A stretch of 64,000 nucleotides of DNA, from contig NZ_AULT01000036.1 in assembly GCF_000422425.1 (NCBI RefSeq), forward strand, positions 1 to 64,000, written 5' to 3'. The notes under the pieces are model-generated. The model saw only the letters and a program-made list of their open reading frames with translations. It searched no databases and had not been told where the DNA came from. A program made the position numbers and the translations under genes. The stretch's first letter is position 1. Every line of letters starts with the position of its first letter. Below are positions 8,931-23,371 of the stretch, piece after piece. The DNA is from Oceanospirillum beijerinckii DSM 7166 (GTDB lineage Bacteria > Pseudomonadota > Gammaproteobacteria > Pseudomonadales > Halomonadaceae).

Positions 8931-9521
8931 ATGAAATTAAAACTGGCCACTCTGACACTAACTAGTGCAGCACTGCTTGCTGGCTGTGGACCTATGAACC
9001 AAGCTTACATGCAACAGCAGGCGATGCCTCAGCAGCAGGTTGTTTATCAGCAGGTTGAACACACCTACACCCCTAAAGTTGAGCCCATTATTGTTCGTGT
9101 AACAGGCTATGGAGCCTATTTGGACAACCCTCGTATGTCCAAAGGCCAAAACCAGCTAATGGCGATGCGCGCTTCTAAGCTGGATGCCTATCGTGCTCTG
9201 GCTGAACGTGTATACGGCACCCGTGTAAGTGGTGGCTCTACCGTTGAAGCCATGGTGCTGCGCGATGACCGTTTCCGTACCTACGTGGATAGCGTTATCC
9301 GCGGAGCTAAAGTGATTTCCACTTACGAACTGTCTCATAAAAATTATGAGACTACTCTTGAACTGGTGCTGGAACCTACTTTCTACGACTGCATAACCTC
9401 TGTAGACGCGGTTCAGACTCCGAACTGTACTGCTCCAACCGTTCACGGCCAGTCCCCTGATACCCGCGCGGTTACTCGCCCTCTGGTGAAAACTCAGCCG
9501 GGGCAGTATTATCTGAACTAA
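8931..9521 (+). CDS. flgP: Flagellar assembly lipoprotein FlgP (LPP20 family)
   Basis: FlgP is an outer-membrane lipoprotein that helps build the outer ring system of polar flagella in Vibrio and relatives. The ATG at 8931 has GGAGAG seven bases upstream and starts a signal peptide ending in LLAGC (Cys19 lipidated). The mature protein contains the LPP20 core: VRVTGYGAYLDN, QLMAMRASKLDAYRALAERV, YGTRVSGGSTVEAMVLRDD and a C-terminal beta-rich part. It is followed 30 bases later by flgT. The N-terminal mature region is rich in Gln, suggesting a flexible tether. Confidence 0.88.
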   Translation: MKLKLATLTLTSAALLAGCGPMNQAYMQQQAMPQQQVVYQQVEHTYTPKVEPIIVRVTGYGAYLDNPRMSKGQNQLMAMRASKLDAYRALAERVYGTRVSGGSTVEAMVLRDDRFRTYVDSVIRGAKVISTYELSHKNYETTLELVLEPTFYDCITSVDAVQTPNCTAPTVHGQSPDTRAVTRPLVKTQPGQYYLN

Positions 9522-9551
9522 TAACTCTCAGATCATACAAGGAGTGGTCGG

Positions 9552-10781
9552 TTGTTCAGTCAAAAGATCCGTCACAATATTCTGAAGGGCCTGGGTTTAA
9601 CCCTGGCTCTCAGTAGTTTCCAAGCCGAGGCCAAATGGCTTGAAGCAACCGGTCAGGCCTCTATTCAACATCAGGATCTGGTCAGTGCACGCCGAGCGGC
9701 CATTCGCGATGCGATTCAGCAAGTCAGCCTGCAAGCTGGAGCGGATGTCAGCAGCTTTCAACAGATGACCGATGGTGCCATCACCGCCGATAACCTCAGA
9801 GTCAGCTCCAATGGCTCTGTGCAGGATATTAATATCCTGAAGGAGGAGATCAAAGATGGCATCATGTACCTAACCATCAGTGCCGATGTCATTACCGAGA
9901 ATAATACCTGCGGCACAGAGTCCAGCAATGACTACCTGCGTAGCGCTGCAATCAGCTCATTTTATCTTGCTGATCCCCAGTCCTCCACTTTCGGTGGCCT
10001 CTATAAGATCAGCCAAAAGCTACCTGCAGACTTAAGTCGCCGCCTTTCCAGTCAGCAACGCCTAAGAGTTTTAGATGCTTCGGAGTTTCAGGTTTATAAT
10101 AGACCTGAAGCCATTCCAACCTCAGTCACGGAACAAGGTACCCTCACGACAGCGGTGAGTACTGCAGGAAAATTAGGTGTGCAGTATGTGGTCAGCGGTG
10201 TAATCCGCGATATATCCATGGTGCGCCCTGACTTGCTGCGGGAAAAATCGTACATCGACCAAATCCGCGACAAGATGGAGTATGAAGATAAACGTTTTGA
10301 ACGCCGCTTCCAGATGGATATTTATGTCCACGACGGCTTTAGTGGCTCTATGGTCTATAGCCAACGTTATGATACTCAAGGAAATTGGAATATTCCTTTG
10401 AATGAAAAACCAGGCTTTGGTGCCATCTCTTTCTGGAACAGCGATTATGGCCAGAAAGTGAATAAAGTAATGGAGCAAGCAGCAGAAGACCTGCAGGCGT
10501 CTCTGGGTTGTCAGCCTTTTATGGCTAAAATTACCCGTACCGATGGCCGTAATATCTATATCAATTCAGGTGCAGATGCAGGGTTAAGACCTGGCGATAC
10601 GCTGAATATCTATCGCCTAAGTACCTTCTACGATAATCAGCAAAACCCTTATACTGAGCTGGAAAATGTCAAACTAGTTCTTACATTAAAAAAGGTACAA
10701 CCTTTCTTCGCTCGCGGTCAGGTTGCTACAGACCCTGATAAAATAGGCATTCAGCAAGGTGATGTAGTCATTGCCTGGTAA
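9552..10781 (+). CDS. flgT: Flagellar H-ring protein FlgT
   Basis: FlgT forms the H ring around the LP ring of the flagellar basal body and is needed for fast rotation in sodium-driven polar flagella. The start is a TTG at 9552, seven bases after GGAG; no better ATG is present. A signal peptide ends near FQAEAKWLEATGQA. The FlgT N-domain (AIRDAIQQVSLQAGADV), the middle domain (LGVQYVVSGVIRDISM) and the C-terminal SH3-like domain (INSGADAGLRPGDTLNIYR) follow in order. The gene ends the cluster and is followed by a terminator. Confidence 0.9.
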   Translation: MFSQKIRHNILKGLGLTLALSSFQAEAKWLEATGQASIQHQDLVSARRAAIRDAIQQVSLQAGADVSSFQQMTDGAITADNLRVSSNGSVQDINILKEEIKDGIMYLTISADVITENNTCGTESSNDYLRSAAISSFYLADPQSSTFGGLYKISQKLPADLSRRLSSQQRLRVLDASEFQVYNRPEAIPTSVTEQGTLTTAVSTAGKLGVQYVVSGVIRDISMVRPDLLREKSYIDQIRDKMEYEDKRFERRFQMDIYVHDGFSGSMVYSQRYDTQGNWNIPLNEKPGFGAISFWNSDYGQKVNKVMEQAAEDLQASLGCQPFMAKITRTDGRNIYINSGADAGLRPGDTLNIYRLSTFYDNQQNPYTELENVKLVLTLKKVQPFFARGQVATDPDKIGIQQGDVVIAW

Positions 10782-10805
10782 ATCACTCTGAATATTGCTG
10801 CCCAC

Positions 10806-10846
10806 TAAAAACCTGAGGGTTCTAATACTTTCAGGTTTTTATTTTT
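10806..10846 (+). terminator. Rho-independent terminator after flgT
   Basis: A stem of about 10 bp (AAAACCTGA-type arm near 10807-10816 with TCAGGTTTT near 10831-10839) is followed by a T-rich run. It lies 25 bases after the flgT stop codon. Confidence 0.8.
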
Positions 10847-11299
10847 CTCACCCCTCTGCATCTTTTTTAGCTCCAGTCACTAAAACAGTCTGCCAGGCAA
10901 GCGATATCTATACAAGATACTCATATATACAAGACATTCGTATTTTCAGGTAAGTGAGTAGGAATATTGAAGAGTGTTTACTTCAATATGAGATAGCAAC
11001 CTTTTTCTTGTTCACCCGCATCCAAACAGCAAAGCAGAAGTGCTATATAAAAGAAGAGTGAAAGATGTACCCACTAAAAGGCAGCGCCTACACGCACCTA
11101 TTAGAGCATAAGAACTAAAAAACCTTCCGTTATAAGATCATTCAACTATACGAACATCAGATTTCTCTCTCATAAAAGGTAGCTTTTTCTATACTCAGTA
11201 GCTAGTCTGAGGGTTAGTTACGGCTCTCTACGACGCGTCTAGCCAAAACAGTCAGACAGCCTCGTTTGCCTTAAGTTTCTCACACAGGGTTATCAGTTT
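10847..11299. other. Long A/T-rich non-coding leader upstream of the barrel/FecR pair
   Basis: No credible open frame or RNA gene was seen here. The stretch is richer in A/T than the flanking genes and ends directly before the barrel gene. It should hold the promoter of the barrel/FecR pair, but no strong -35/-10 pair stands out. The extent of non-coding DNA is unusual for this compact window. Confidence 0.5.
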
Positions 11300-12640
11300 A
11301 TGAGATGGCTAAACTTTAAAAAAGGTTTCACTATATTGCCAATTATGACGGCATTGACCTTTTCCTCTACACCTTACGCTCAAACAGATAAGGACAATTT
11401 AATCAATGAGTTAAAGGTACTGACTGAACAAGGAAAATCGGAAAATGCCTACAATATTGCAAGTGAACACTTAGAGGAGTTGGAAGGTACGCCTTTATTT
11501 GACTTCTACTATGGTTTAGCTGCCGTAGATTCTGGCCACCCCGGAGAAGGAACGATGGCCTTAGAACGAGTACTGATTCAATACCCAGAAAATGACAGGG
11601 TAAGGCTAGAGTACGCCCGGGGTATGTACTTGCTGGAAGACAATGAAGCCGCTAAGCAAGAGTTTAACACTGTTCTATTGAAAGAGCCTCCGGAAGCAGT
11701 TGCAATCAAAATTAAGCGCTACCTGGCACTAATAGAGAAAAGAGAGCAGCAGTATAAAGTCACGAAGAAAGTCTATGCTCAAATAACAGCTGGATATGAC
11801 AGCAACTTAAATAGTGCACCAGAAGATCAACTCAACAGGGTAGAGCTCACAGACGAATCCCTGGGCAAAGGGGATTCTTATGTTCAGGCCAGTGCCGGTG
11901 CTACGATAACCAAACCTATGGACAAAACGTACACATTATTTGCCAAAGGAGACGTCAATCATAAGAGTTATCAAGATGAAGATAGCTTTAACAACAGCAC
12001 GCTTAATATCGTAGGCGGATTGCGTTATAACCTGGAAAATAAAGACCGGGTTCAAGTCACCGCCCGAGGCCAACATTATCGTACTGATGGCAGCGCCTTC
12101 CGTAACATGTTCAGCCTTTCTGCAGACTATACTCACAGTTTCAGCAACACTCTTTCGGCCAGTGCTTATCTATCGGCCTCACGTTTTAGCTATCCTGATA
12201 GCAGTATTGCTTGGCGCGATTCTATTCAGGTCAGCACGGGTGCCAGCGTATATAAAGTATTACCCATTTGGAATAGCCCTATCCTTTTCTCTAACCTCTA
12301 CTATGGTGAAGAAACTCCAGATGATGTTACTACAGTCAGTAAAGCTTCTGTTGAAAAGCAGTTCTTTGGTGGCAGCATCGGCCTACAGCTGCCTATTACC
12401 GAGAAAAATATTGCCACTGCAGCAGCCATCTATCAGGATACCGAATACCAAGGACGGGATTGGTTATATAACACTCGTCGCCATGATAAATACAAAGCCC
12501 TCAACCTGTCCTGGCGCTATCTGTTTAACGACCAGTTCAGCGTCAACTTAAACTCCTCTTTTATTGATAACAGCTCTTCGATTGAACTGTATGAGTATGA
12601 CCGGGAGGTCGTGTCCATTGGCGTGAAATACGAGTATTAG
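11300..12640 (+). CDS. TPR plus outer-membrane beta-barrel protein, Slam-like (DUF560)
   Basis: The 446-residue protein has a signal peptide (to about PYAQ, residue 28), then tetratricopeptide repeats (about residues 35-150). The stretches [19 protein letters not shown] and [20 protein letters not shown] follow the pattern of surface lipoprotein assembly modulator (Slam/DUF560) proteins. The remaining 290 or so residues alternate polar and aromatic residues and end in VKYEY, as expected for an outer-membrane barrel of about 14 strands. Slam proteins are the translocons of type XI secretion and export TbpB-like cargo. The FecR gene starts two bases downstream, so it is the obvious partner. Slam assignment rests on motif memory, not on a search. 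Confidence 0.72.
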   Translation: MRWLNFKKGFTILPIMTALTFSSTPYAQTDKDNLINELKVLTEQGKSENAYNIASEHLEELEGTPLFDFYYGLAAVDSGHPGEGTMALERVLIQYPENDRVRLEYARGMYLLEDNEAAKQEFNTVLLKEPPEAVAIKIKRYLALIEKREQQYKVTKKVYAQITAGYDSNLNSAPEDQLNRVELTDESLGKGDSYVQASAGATITKPMDKTYTLFAKGDVNHKSYQDEDSFNNSTLNIVGGLRYNLENKDRVQVTARGQHYRTDGSAFRNMFSLSADYTHSFSNTLSASAYLSASRFSYPDSSIAWRDSIQVSTGASVYKVLPIWNSPILFSNLYYGEETPDDVTTVSKASVEKQFFGGSIGLQLPITEKNIATAAAIYQDTEYQGRDWLYNTRRHDKYKALNLSWRYLFNDQFSVNLNSSFIDNSSSIELYEYDREVVSIGVKYEY

Positions 12641-12642
12641 TT

Positions 12643-18060
<5,418 letters not shown>

Positions 18061-18070
18061 AATGGGGTAA

Positions 18071-18106
18071 GGCACCAGGGGAAGACCTGCCCTGGCGCCC
18101 TTTCAA
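18071..18106 (+). terminator. Probable terminator after the giant FecR gene
   Basis: A GC-rich hairpin (GGCACCAGGG with CCCTGGCGCC, imperfect in two positions) lies just after the stop codon. The following T run is short (CTTTC), so the terminator may be weak. Confidence 0.5.
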
Positions 18107-18157
18107 TCTACAAAGGCTACCTATAATGTCTTTTACAAATCGAAGGTAGCAAAGCAT

Positions 18158-18197
18158 TATTAAAAAAGCGGCGGGTCATGCCCACCGCTTTTTTAAT
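18158..18197. terminator. Bidirectional terminator between the FecR gene and glpE
   Basis: A 17-bp stem (ATTAAAAAAGCGGCGGG with CCCACCGCTTTTTTAAT) surrounds a 5-base loop. A and T runs on both sides allow termination from both strands; pairing is slightly better for the minus strand (glpE). Confidence 0.85.
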
Positions 18198-18248
18198 CTG
18201 TATAGACAAACGACCAATACGAGGACGAAGCCATCATTGGGCTTTCGT

Positions 18249-18566
18249 TTAACTGCAGTGCTGAGGAAAGCTAACCTTCCACTGCTCATAGCCCCCATTC
18301 AGACTATATACCTCGGTAAAACCCTGCTCAAACAGAAACTGTGCTGCAGACTGACTACTATTGCCGTGGTAACAACATACCACGACCGGCTGGCTTTTAT
18401 TATTTTGCTCAATAAACGCCTGCACATTTTCATTGTCCAAATGCAGGGAGCCACTAATATTACCTGCTGCAAAGCTGTTTGGGTCACGAATATCAACAAT
18501 AACCGTTCTCGTACCGTTATCCAGACGCTCACCCAGCGTTGCCGGGTCCATAAATTGAAAACTCAT
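18249..18566 (-). CDS. glpE: Thiosulfate sulfurtransferase GlpE (single-domain rhodanese)
   Basis: GlpE moves sulfane sulfur from thiosulfate to cyanide or thioredoxin through a cysteine persulfide. The 105-residue protein has the rhodanese motifs IVDIRDPNSFAAGNI, VVVCCYHGNSSQSAAQFL and VYSLNGGYEQW. The active-site Cys65 in CYHGNSS is at the same position as in E. coli GlpE. It lies downstream of apaH on the same strand. No glp regulon genes are nearby, so its link to glycerol metabolism is historical only. Confidence 0.93.
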   Translation of the reverse strand: MSFQFMDPATLGERLDNGTRTVIVDIRDPNSFAAGNISGSLHLDNENVQAFIEQNNKSQPVVVCCYHGNSSQSAAQFLFEQGFTEVYSLNGGYEQWKVSFPQHCS

Positions 18567-18679
18567 CAGGCCAACCTTTTAATATTAAACGCCCTTCATT
18601 ATAGAAGGGCGCAATCAAAACACAATATAAGAAAATACTAATTATAAAAGTAAGGTTATTACCCAATCAGGATCAAAAC

Positions 18680-19498
18680 TCAGAAGTGTCGATGCTGCAG
18701 GCTGTTTACCGAAATCAGCTCTTTTGTTGCTAAATTCAATGCGGTTAAGCGCCCCCCCCAAACACAGCCTGTATCAAGTGCATAAACCCCAGCCCGATCA
18801 ACCTGACCTTCTAATGCAGCCCAGTGACCAAAGATGATGGGGGTTTCACTCTGACGAGGATAATCAAACCAAGGAGCAAAACCAGGAGGGCACTGCTCCA
18901 GCCCCTCTTTACTAGCAAACTCAAGCTGAGCTTGTGGTGTACAAAAGCGCATACGAGTCAAGTAGTTAGTAATTGCGCGCAGGCGATCAAAACCTACCAG
19001 GTCATCTTGCCAAATATCAGGATAGTTGCCGTACATCGCCTTAAAGTAAGCTTTACATTGGCGACTACGCAGCACCTGCTCCACTTCATTGGCATAGTTA
19101 AGAGTGTCATTAACACTCCAGATTGGCGGAATTCCCGCATGGGTCATTACATAACCTTGCTTTTCATCATAATGACACAGAGGCCGATGACGCAGCCAAT
19201 CCAGTAACTCATCTCTGTCAGGGGCCGTTAAAATTGCTTCCAGGGTGTCTGAACGTTTCACCTTGGCACCACCAAAGGCGATGGCTAATAAGTGCAGGTC
19301 ATGATTGCCCAAAACCGCTTTAACACTGTCGCCCATAGATGATGCAAAACGCAGTACTTCCAGGGACTCAGGACCACGGTTCACCAGATCACCCGCCAAC
19401 CACAACTGATCCTGATTGGGGTCAAACTCTACTTTCTCTAACAGTTGCTCCAGCTCACTAAAGCATCCCTGTAGGTCACCGACAGCAAAAACCTTCAT
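18680..19498 (-). CDS. apaH: Symmetrical bis(5'-nucleosyl)-tetraphosphatase ApaH
   Basis: ApaH hydrolyses diadenosine tetraphosphate to two ADP and also removes Np4-type RNA caps. The ATG at 19498 gives MKVFAVGDLQGCFSELEQLL; a longer TTG start is less likely. Metallophosphatase motifs are GDLQG, GDLVNRGPES, LGNHDLHLL, THAGIPP and FGHWAALEG. The 272-residue length fits the family (about 275). The start ATG overlaps the stop of a small upstream frame (ATGA). It belongs to the lptD-surA-pdxA-rsmA-apaG-apaH block. Confidence 0.96.
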   Translation of the reverse strand: MKVFAVGDLQGCFSELEQLLEKVEFDPNQDQLWLAGDLVNRGPESLEVLRFASSMGDSVKAVLGNHDLHLLAIAFGGAKVKRSDTLEAILTAPDRDELLDWLRHRPLCHYDEKQGYVMTHAGIPPIWSVNDTLNYANEVEQVLRSRQCKAYFKAMYGNYPDIWQDDLVGFDRLRAITNYLTRMRFCTPQAQLEFASKEGLEQCPPGFAPWFDYPRQSETPIIFGHWAALEGQVDRAGVYALDTGCVWGGRLTALNLATKELISVNSLQHRHF

Positions 19499-19611
19499 CG
19501 AACGATAATCCAAAACCAAAATACTGCTAAGGCCCCAAGCACAGTAATTAGAAGAGTATGCTTTAAACCAATAAAAGAGGGACCAGAAAGCCGTTCTGAA
19601 ACGATTACCAC
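19495..19611 (-). CDS. Possible 38-residue single-span membrane protein between apaG and apaH
   Basis: A GTG-started frame (19611) ends with TGA overlapping the apaH ATG. It encodes a short polar N-terminus (about 16 residues) followed by a hydrophobic stretch LLITVLGALAVFWFWIIV and a terminal Arg. The ATGA overlap and the clear membrane span favour a real gene. There is no obvious ribosome-binding site and no family I recognise, so it could be chance. Confidence 0.35.
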   Translation of the reverse strand: MVIVSERLSGPSFIGLKHTLLITVLGALAVFWFWIIVR

Positions 19612-19658
19612 CGTCGAGACAGTGGTTCTCAGTTAATAAATACTGAACAAGAGATTAA

Positions 19659-20048
19659 TCAGTGCAATGACGCCTGCTGTGCCAGACGGAACACTGGAAT
19701 TGCAACCGTGAAATAGCTATCCATCTCAATATCCAGCATGCTGTAGTGCCCTTGCATAAAGCCAATTGGCGTAGGAAACACACAGCCTGAGGTATAATGG
19801 AAAGACTCACCTGGGGCAATGATAGGCTGCTCACCGACCACACCTTTGCCCTTAACCTCACTGACCTTGCCATTACCATCAGTAATAATCCAGGCTCGAC
19901 TCACCAACTGGATATTATTTTTATTACGGTTGGTGATAGTCACCTTGTAATTAAAAATATATTTCTCTTCTTTATCGCCATCAAAGCGGATAAAGCCGGG
20001 CTCCACCTGCACTTCGACCAGACTACTGACCGCTGATTGATCAGTCAT
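19659..20048 (-). CDS. apaG: ApaG/CorD domain protein
   Basis: The 129-residue protein has the ApaG fold (fibronectin-like), with YKVTITNRNKNNIQLVSRAW, GVVGEQPIIAPGESFHYTSG and MQGHYSMLDIE. ApaG is linked to Co/Mg homeostasis by mutant phenotypes and shares the fold of F-box-associated domains; its biochemical role is not settled. Its start overlaps the end of rsmA by eight bases, so the two are translationally coupled. Confidence 0.95.
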   Translation of the reverse strand: MTDQSAVSSLVEVQVEPGFIRFDGDKEEKYIFNYKVTITNRNKNNIQLVSRAWIITDGNGKVSEVKGKGVVGEQPIIAPGESFHYTSGCVFPTPIGFMQGHYSMLDIEMDSYFTVAIPVFRLAQQASLH

Positions 20049-20853
20049 ATTTATTCAACTTATCCGCTAAACAATCACTTAATGCGACAACTTCCTGCAA
20101 GCTCAGAGTCTCTGGGCGACGTCCAGGATCAATACCCAAACTTTCAAGATCGCTCACATCCAACATACCCTTCAGGTTATTTCTCAATGTTTTACGACGT
20201 TGAGCAAAAGCTTTACGTACCAGACTATCCAGACATTCTACCGATTTGGCTGGATGCGGTAGCTCCTGATAAGGTGTCAGGCGTACAATCGCAGAATCAA
20301 CCTTTGGCATAGGATCAAAGGCTTCTGGCGGTACAATAAACAACGCCTCAACATCACACAGATACTGAGCCATAATACCTAAACGGCCCCAATCATTTGT
20401 ACCCGGTGTGGCAGCCAAACGCTCGACCACCTCTTTCTGCAGCATAAAGTGCATATCCTGAATGACACCTTTATGATCCAGCAGATGGAAAATTAATGGT
20501 GTGGAGATGTTATAGGGCAAATTACCCACCACACGCAAAGGCTTGCCGTCATCCATTAAAGAGGCAAAATCAAACTTCAGTGCATCTGCCTGATGGATCT
20601 CAAAGCCAGGAAAGTTGAAAAATTGAACCTTCAGACCAGGAATCAGATCCCGGTCCAGCTCAATGACATCCAGACGTTCAGCAGATTCCAGAATAATTTC
20701 AGTTAACGCTCCCATACCAGGACCAATTTCCACCATATGATGGTCTGCTCTGGGCGCAATGCGACCAACGATACGCCGAATAATGCCTTCATCCTGCAAG
20801 AAGTTCTGGCCAAAACGTTTTCTGGCTCTGTGTTGCTGTGGCTTTTTAGCCAT
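20041..20853 (-). CDS. rsmA: 16S rRNA (adenine1518/1519-N6)-dimethyltransferase RsmA (KsgA)
   Basis: RsmA dimethylates two adjacent adenines in helix 45 of 16S rRNA late in 30S assembly. The N-terminus RARKRFGQNFLQDEGIIRRI, SAM-binding VEIGPGMGALTEIIL and catalytic NLPYNISTPL are diagnostic. The 270-residue length is normal. It overlaps apaG and follows pdxA by 43 bases, in the usual order surA-pdxA-rsmA-apaG-apaH. Confidence 0.97.
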   Translation of the reverse strand: MAKKPQQHRARKRFGQNFLQDEGIIRRIVGRIAPRADHHMVEIGPGMGALTEIILESAERLDVIELDRDLIPGLKVQFFNFPGFEIHQADALKFDFASLMDDGKPLRVVGNLPYNISTPLIFHLLDHKGVIQDMHFMLQKEVVERLAATPGTNDWGRLGIMAQYLCDVEALFIVPPEAFDPMPKVDSAIVRLTPYQELPHPAKSVECLDSLVRKAFAQRRKTLRNNLKGMLDVSDLESLGIDPGRRPETLSLQEVVALSDCLADKLNKYD

Positions 20854-20864
20854 TGATTATCCTC

Positions 20865-20901
20865 AAACTTAACTTCTGAAACTTAACTTCTGAAACTTAA
20901 C
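20865..20901 (-). repeat. 14-bp tandem repeat at the 3' end of pdxA
   Basis: AAACTTAACTTCTG occurs twice in tandem (20865-20878, 20879-20892), followed by a partial third copy that contains the pdxA stop codon. It fills almost the whole gap to rsmA and places the repeat in the rsmA ribosome-binding region. Confidence 0.9.
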
Positions 20902-21931
20902 CGATAGCCTGGCGTGCCTGCGCCATCAAAGCAGCATAACCCAAGGCAGTCCATAAACTGCCTTCATTAGCCAGGCCGGTTCCAGCCAGATCCAGAGCAG
21001 TACCATGGTCCACCGAAGTACGTACAATCGGCATACCTAATGTAATATTGGCTGCTTTACCAAACCCTGCATGTTTTAGCACCGGCAATCCCTGATCATG
21101 GTACATTGCCAATGCGGCATCGGCATGCTGCAGATGATGCTGAGCAAACAAGGTATCCGCTGGCAGAGGGCCTGTCAGATTGATCCCCTCATCAGCCAGT
21201 TCCTGCAGGGCTGGAATGATGATATCAATCTCCTCACGACCCAGATGGCCATCCTCGCCCGCATGAGGGTTCAAGCCACACACCAAAACCCTGGGTTGAG
21301 TAACGGCAAAGTCCTGTTGTAATGAGCGATAGAGAATACGACTGATCTGCTTTACACGCTCACCAGTAATCGCATCAGCCACTTCCCGTAATGGCAAATG
21401 AGTGGTGACCAGAGCCACACGCAAGCCGGCCGTTGCCAACATCATCACTACTTGCTCTGAACCGGTGCGTTCCTGAAGAAACTCAGTATGACCGGAAAAG
21501 GCCACCCCCGCATCATTAATGATGCCCTTATGCACAGGAGCTGTCACCATACCCTGCCAGCGCTGACTCAAACAACCATCACAGGCGAGTTTTAATGTTT
21601 CCAACACATAGCTTGCATTAGCGACATTCAGCAACCCCAGCTGCTCTTTCTCTACCATCGGGACCGGAATCACGGCCAACTGCCGGGCCTGCATCATAGG
21701 CAGCTCGGCACCTGCATCAACTGGCACAAAAGTTACATCCAGCCCTAACTGCTTCGCCCTACGGGCCAGCATATCCGGATCAGCGATGACCGCCAGGCGC
21801 AGTTGATCAACAGCTACGCCACTCCAGGCCAGGTTATCCTGCGCCGCTTGCCAATTAACCGCCAGCTTAAGCACCACATCCGGGCCGATACCCGCTGGCT
21901 CACCCGCCGTAATGACCAGGGATAAACTCAT
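20897..21931 (-). CDS. pdxA: 4-hydroxythreonine-4-phosphate dehydrogenase PdxA
   Basis: PdxA oxidises 4-phosphohydroxy-threonine in the DXP-dependent route to pyridoxal phosphate. The N-terminus LVITAGEPAGIGPDVVLKLA, the metal-binding GHTEFLQERTG, LVTTHLPLREV, NPHAGEDGHLGREE and MYHDQGLPVLK motifs are typical. The length of 344 is slightly above the 329 of E. coli. The ATG overlaps the surA stop codon by one base, so surA-pdxA are coupled. Confidence 0.97.
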   Translation of the reverse strand: MSLSLVITAGEPAGIGPDVVLKLAVNWQAAQDNLAWSGVAVDQLRLAVIADPDMLARRAKQLGLDVTFVPVDAGAELPMMQARQLAVIPVPMVEKEQLGLLNVANASYVLETLKLACDGCLSQRWQGMVTAPVHKGIINDAGVAFSGHTEFLQERTGSEQVVMMLATAGLRVALVTTHLPLREVADAITGERVKQISRILYRSLQQDFAVTQPRVLVCGLNPHAGEDGHLGREEIDIIIPALQELADEGINLTGPLPADTLFAQHHLQHADAALAMYHDQGLPVLKHAGFGKAANITLGMPIVRTSVDHGTALDLAGTGLANEGSLWTALGYAALMAQARQAIG

Positions 21932-23208
21932 TACTTTTCCTCGATATACGCTGCGGCTCTCATCTCTCGCAGCCAGTTATCCAGCTCCGAATCAAATTTA
22001 CGCTTAAACAGCTGCTGACGCGCCTGCTCTTTCAACACTTGCTCACCAATATCCTGGCTTCGACGGCCGTTAACCTGAATGATATGCCAACCAAATTGAG
22101 TCCGCACAATATCACTTAAGCCATCAATTGGCGTGATATTCAAAGCTGCTTCAAATGCTGGCACAAACTTGCCTGGACCAGCCCACCCCAAACTGCCACC
22201 ATCACCAGCTGAGCCTTTATCATCTGAGTAATTACGGGCTAATTCAGCAAAGTCTTCACCATTTTTCACCCGCTCACGCAGAGAACGAATCAACTGACGG
22301 GCTTCGGCTTCGCTACGCAGTGCTGTTGGAGAGATCAGAATATGGCGGCTTAATGTTTCTGTGATCAGCTTGGATGGGCCACCGCGCTTTTCCAGCAATT
22401 TGACAATATGAAAGCCCGCGGGACTACGCAGAGGCAGGGATATCTGATTAATCCCTAAAGACTGGACCGGATCAGCCATATACAACGGCAGTTCAGAACC
22501 GCGACGCCATCCCATATCGCCACCTTCCAGAGCGAAATCATCCTGAGAGGTACGAATCGCCAGCTGAGTAAAATCTTCACCATTGATCAATTTCTGATAA
22601 CTGCTCTGCACCAACTGCTCCGCTTCAGCTACCTGTTGCGGTGTCACCTTGTCAGGCAAACGGATCGTGATCTGCTGCAGATGATAATCCGTCGAGTTCA
22701 GTTCACTTTTTTCCTGGGCCAGAAACGCATCGACTTCCTGATCAGAGATACGCACCCGACTCCCCACACTGCGTTGGCGCAGTTGAGAGATCAGTAATTC
22801 ACGACTGATCTGATCACGTACACTATCAAATGGAATACCCTGGCTTTCCAGCACCTGGCGGAACTGATTCAGCGTCATCTTATTTTTCTGTGCCACACTG
22901 GCCAACGCTTGCATCAGCTGCTGCTCCTGTACACGCATACCCAACTTTTTCGCCTGCTGAAGCTGAATGGTGTCCAGAATGAGACGATCCAGTACCTGCT
23001 GACGCAACTGGTCCCGTGGCGGAGGTGAAATATTTCGCTGACGCAGATTCTGATAAACAGAATCCATTTTGGTTTCCAGTTCAGATTGCATCAGAGCTTC
23101 TGTGTTCACCACTGCAACCACACGATCCAGTACTTCACGGGCCTGGACCGGTAATACAGCGCTGAAAGCCAGCCCCATTACAAGGCAGAGTTGGGCTATC
23201 TTTCTCAT
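21931..23208 (-). CDS. surA: Periplasmic chaperone / peptidyl-prolyl isomerase SurA
   Basis: SurA escorts unfolded outer-membrane proteins, including LptD, through the periplasm to the BAM complex. A signal peptide (to PVQA, about residue 23) precedes the SurA N-terminal domain (LDRVVAVVNTEALMQSELE). Two parvulin domains follow; the second contains ISPTALRSEAEARQL and GGSLGWAGPGKFVPAFE. The C-terminal helix closes the chaperone core. The 425-residue length matches E. coli (428). lptD, one of its clients, lies directly upstream. Confidence 0.96.
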   Translation of the reverse strand: MRKIAQLCLVMGLAFSAVLPVQAREVLDRVVAVVNTEALMQSELETKMDSVYQNLRQRNISPPPRDQLRQQVLDRLILDTIQLQQAKKLGMRVQEQQLMQALASVAQKNKMTLNQFRQVLESQGIPFDSVRDQISRELLISQLRQRSVGSRVRISDQEVDAFLAQEKSELNSTDYHLQQITIRLPDKVTPQQVAEAEQLVQSSYQKLINGEDFTQLAIRTSQDDFALEGGDMGWRRGSELPLYMADPVQSLGINQISLPLRSPAGFHIVKLLEKRGGPSKLITETLSRHILISPTALRSEAEARQLIRSLRERVKNGEDFAELARNYSDDKGSAGDGGSLGWAGPGKFVPAFEAALNITPIDGLSDIVRTQFGWHIIQVNGRRSQDIGEQVLKEQARQQLFKRKFDSELDNWLREMRAAAYIEEK

Positions 23209-23371
23209 AATTCCCGCTTAAATCAATTCACCACAAAATATCGTATTCCGGCCGCTAGGCCGACGCTCATCGACTTTTAGATCAGACGTTCTTCACAATA
23301 ATTCCATAACGACTCACAACGTGAGTACGCTTGTAAAAAGCTATTGCGAAAAGCGTTTGTCCAAATGCCTA

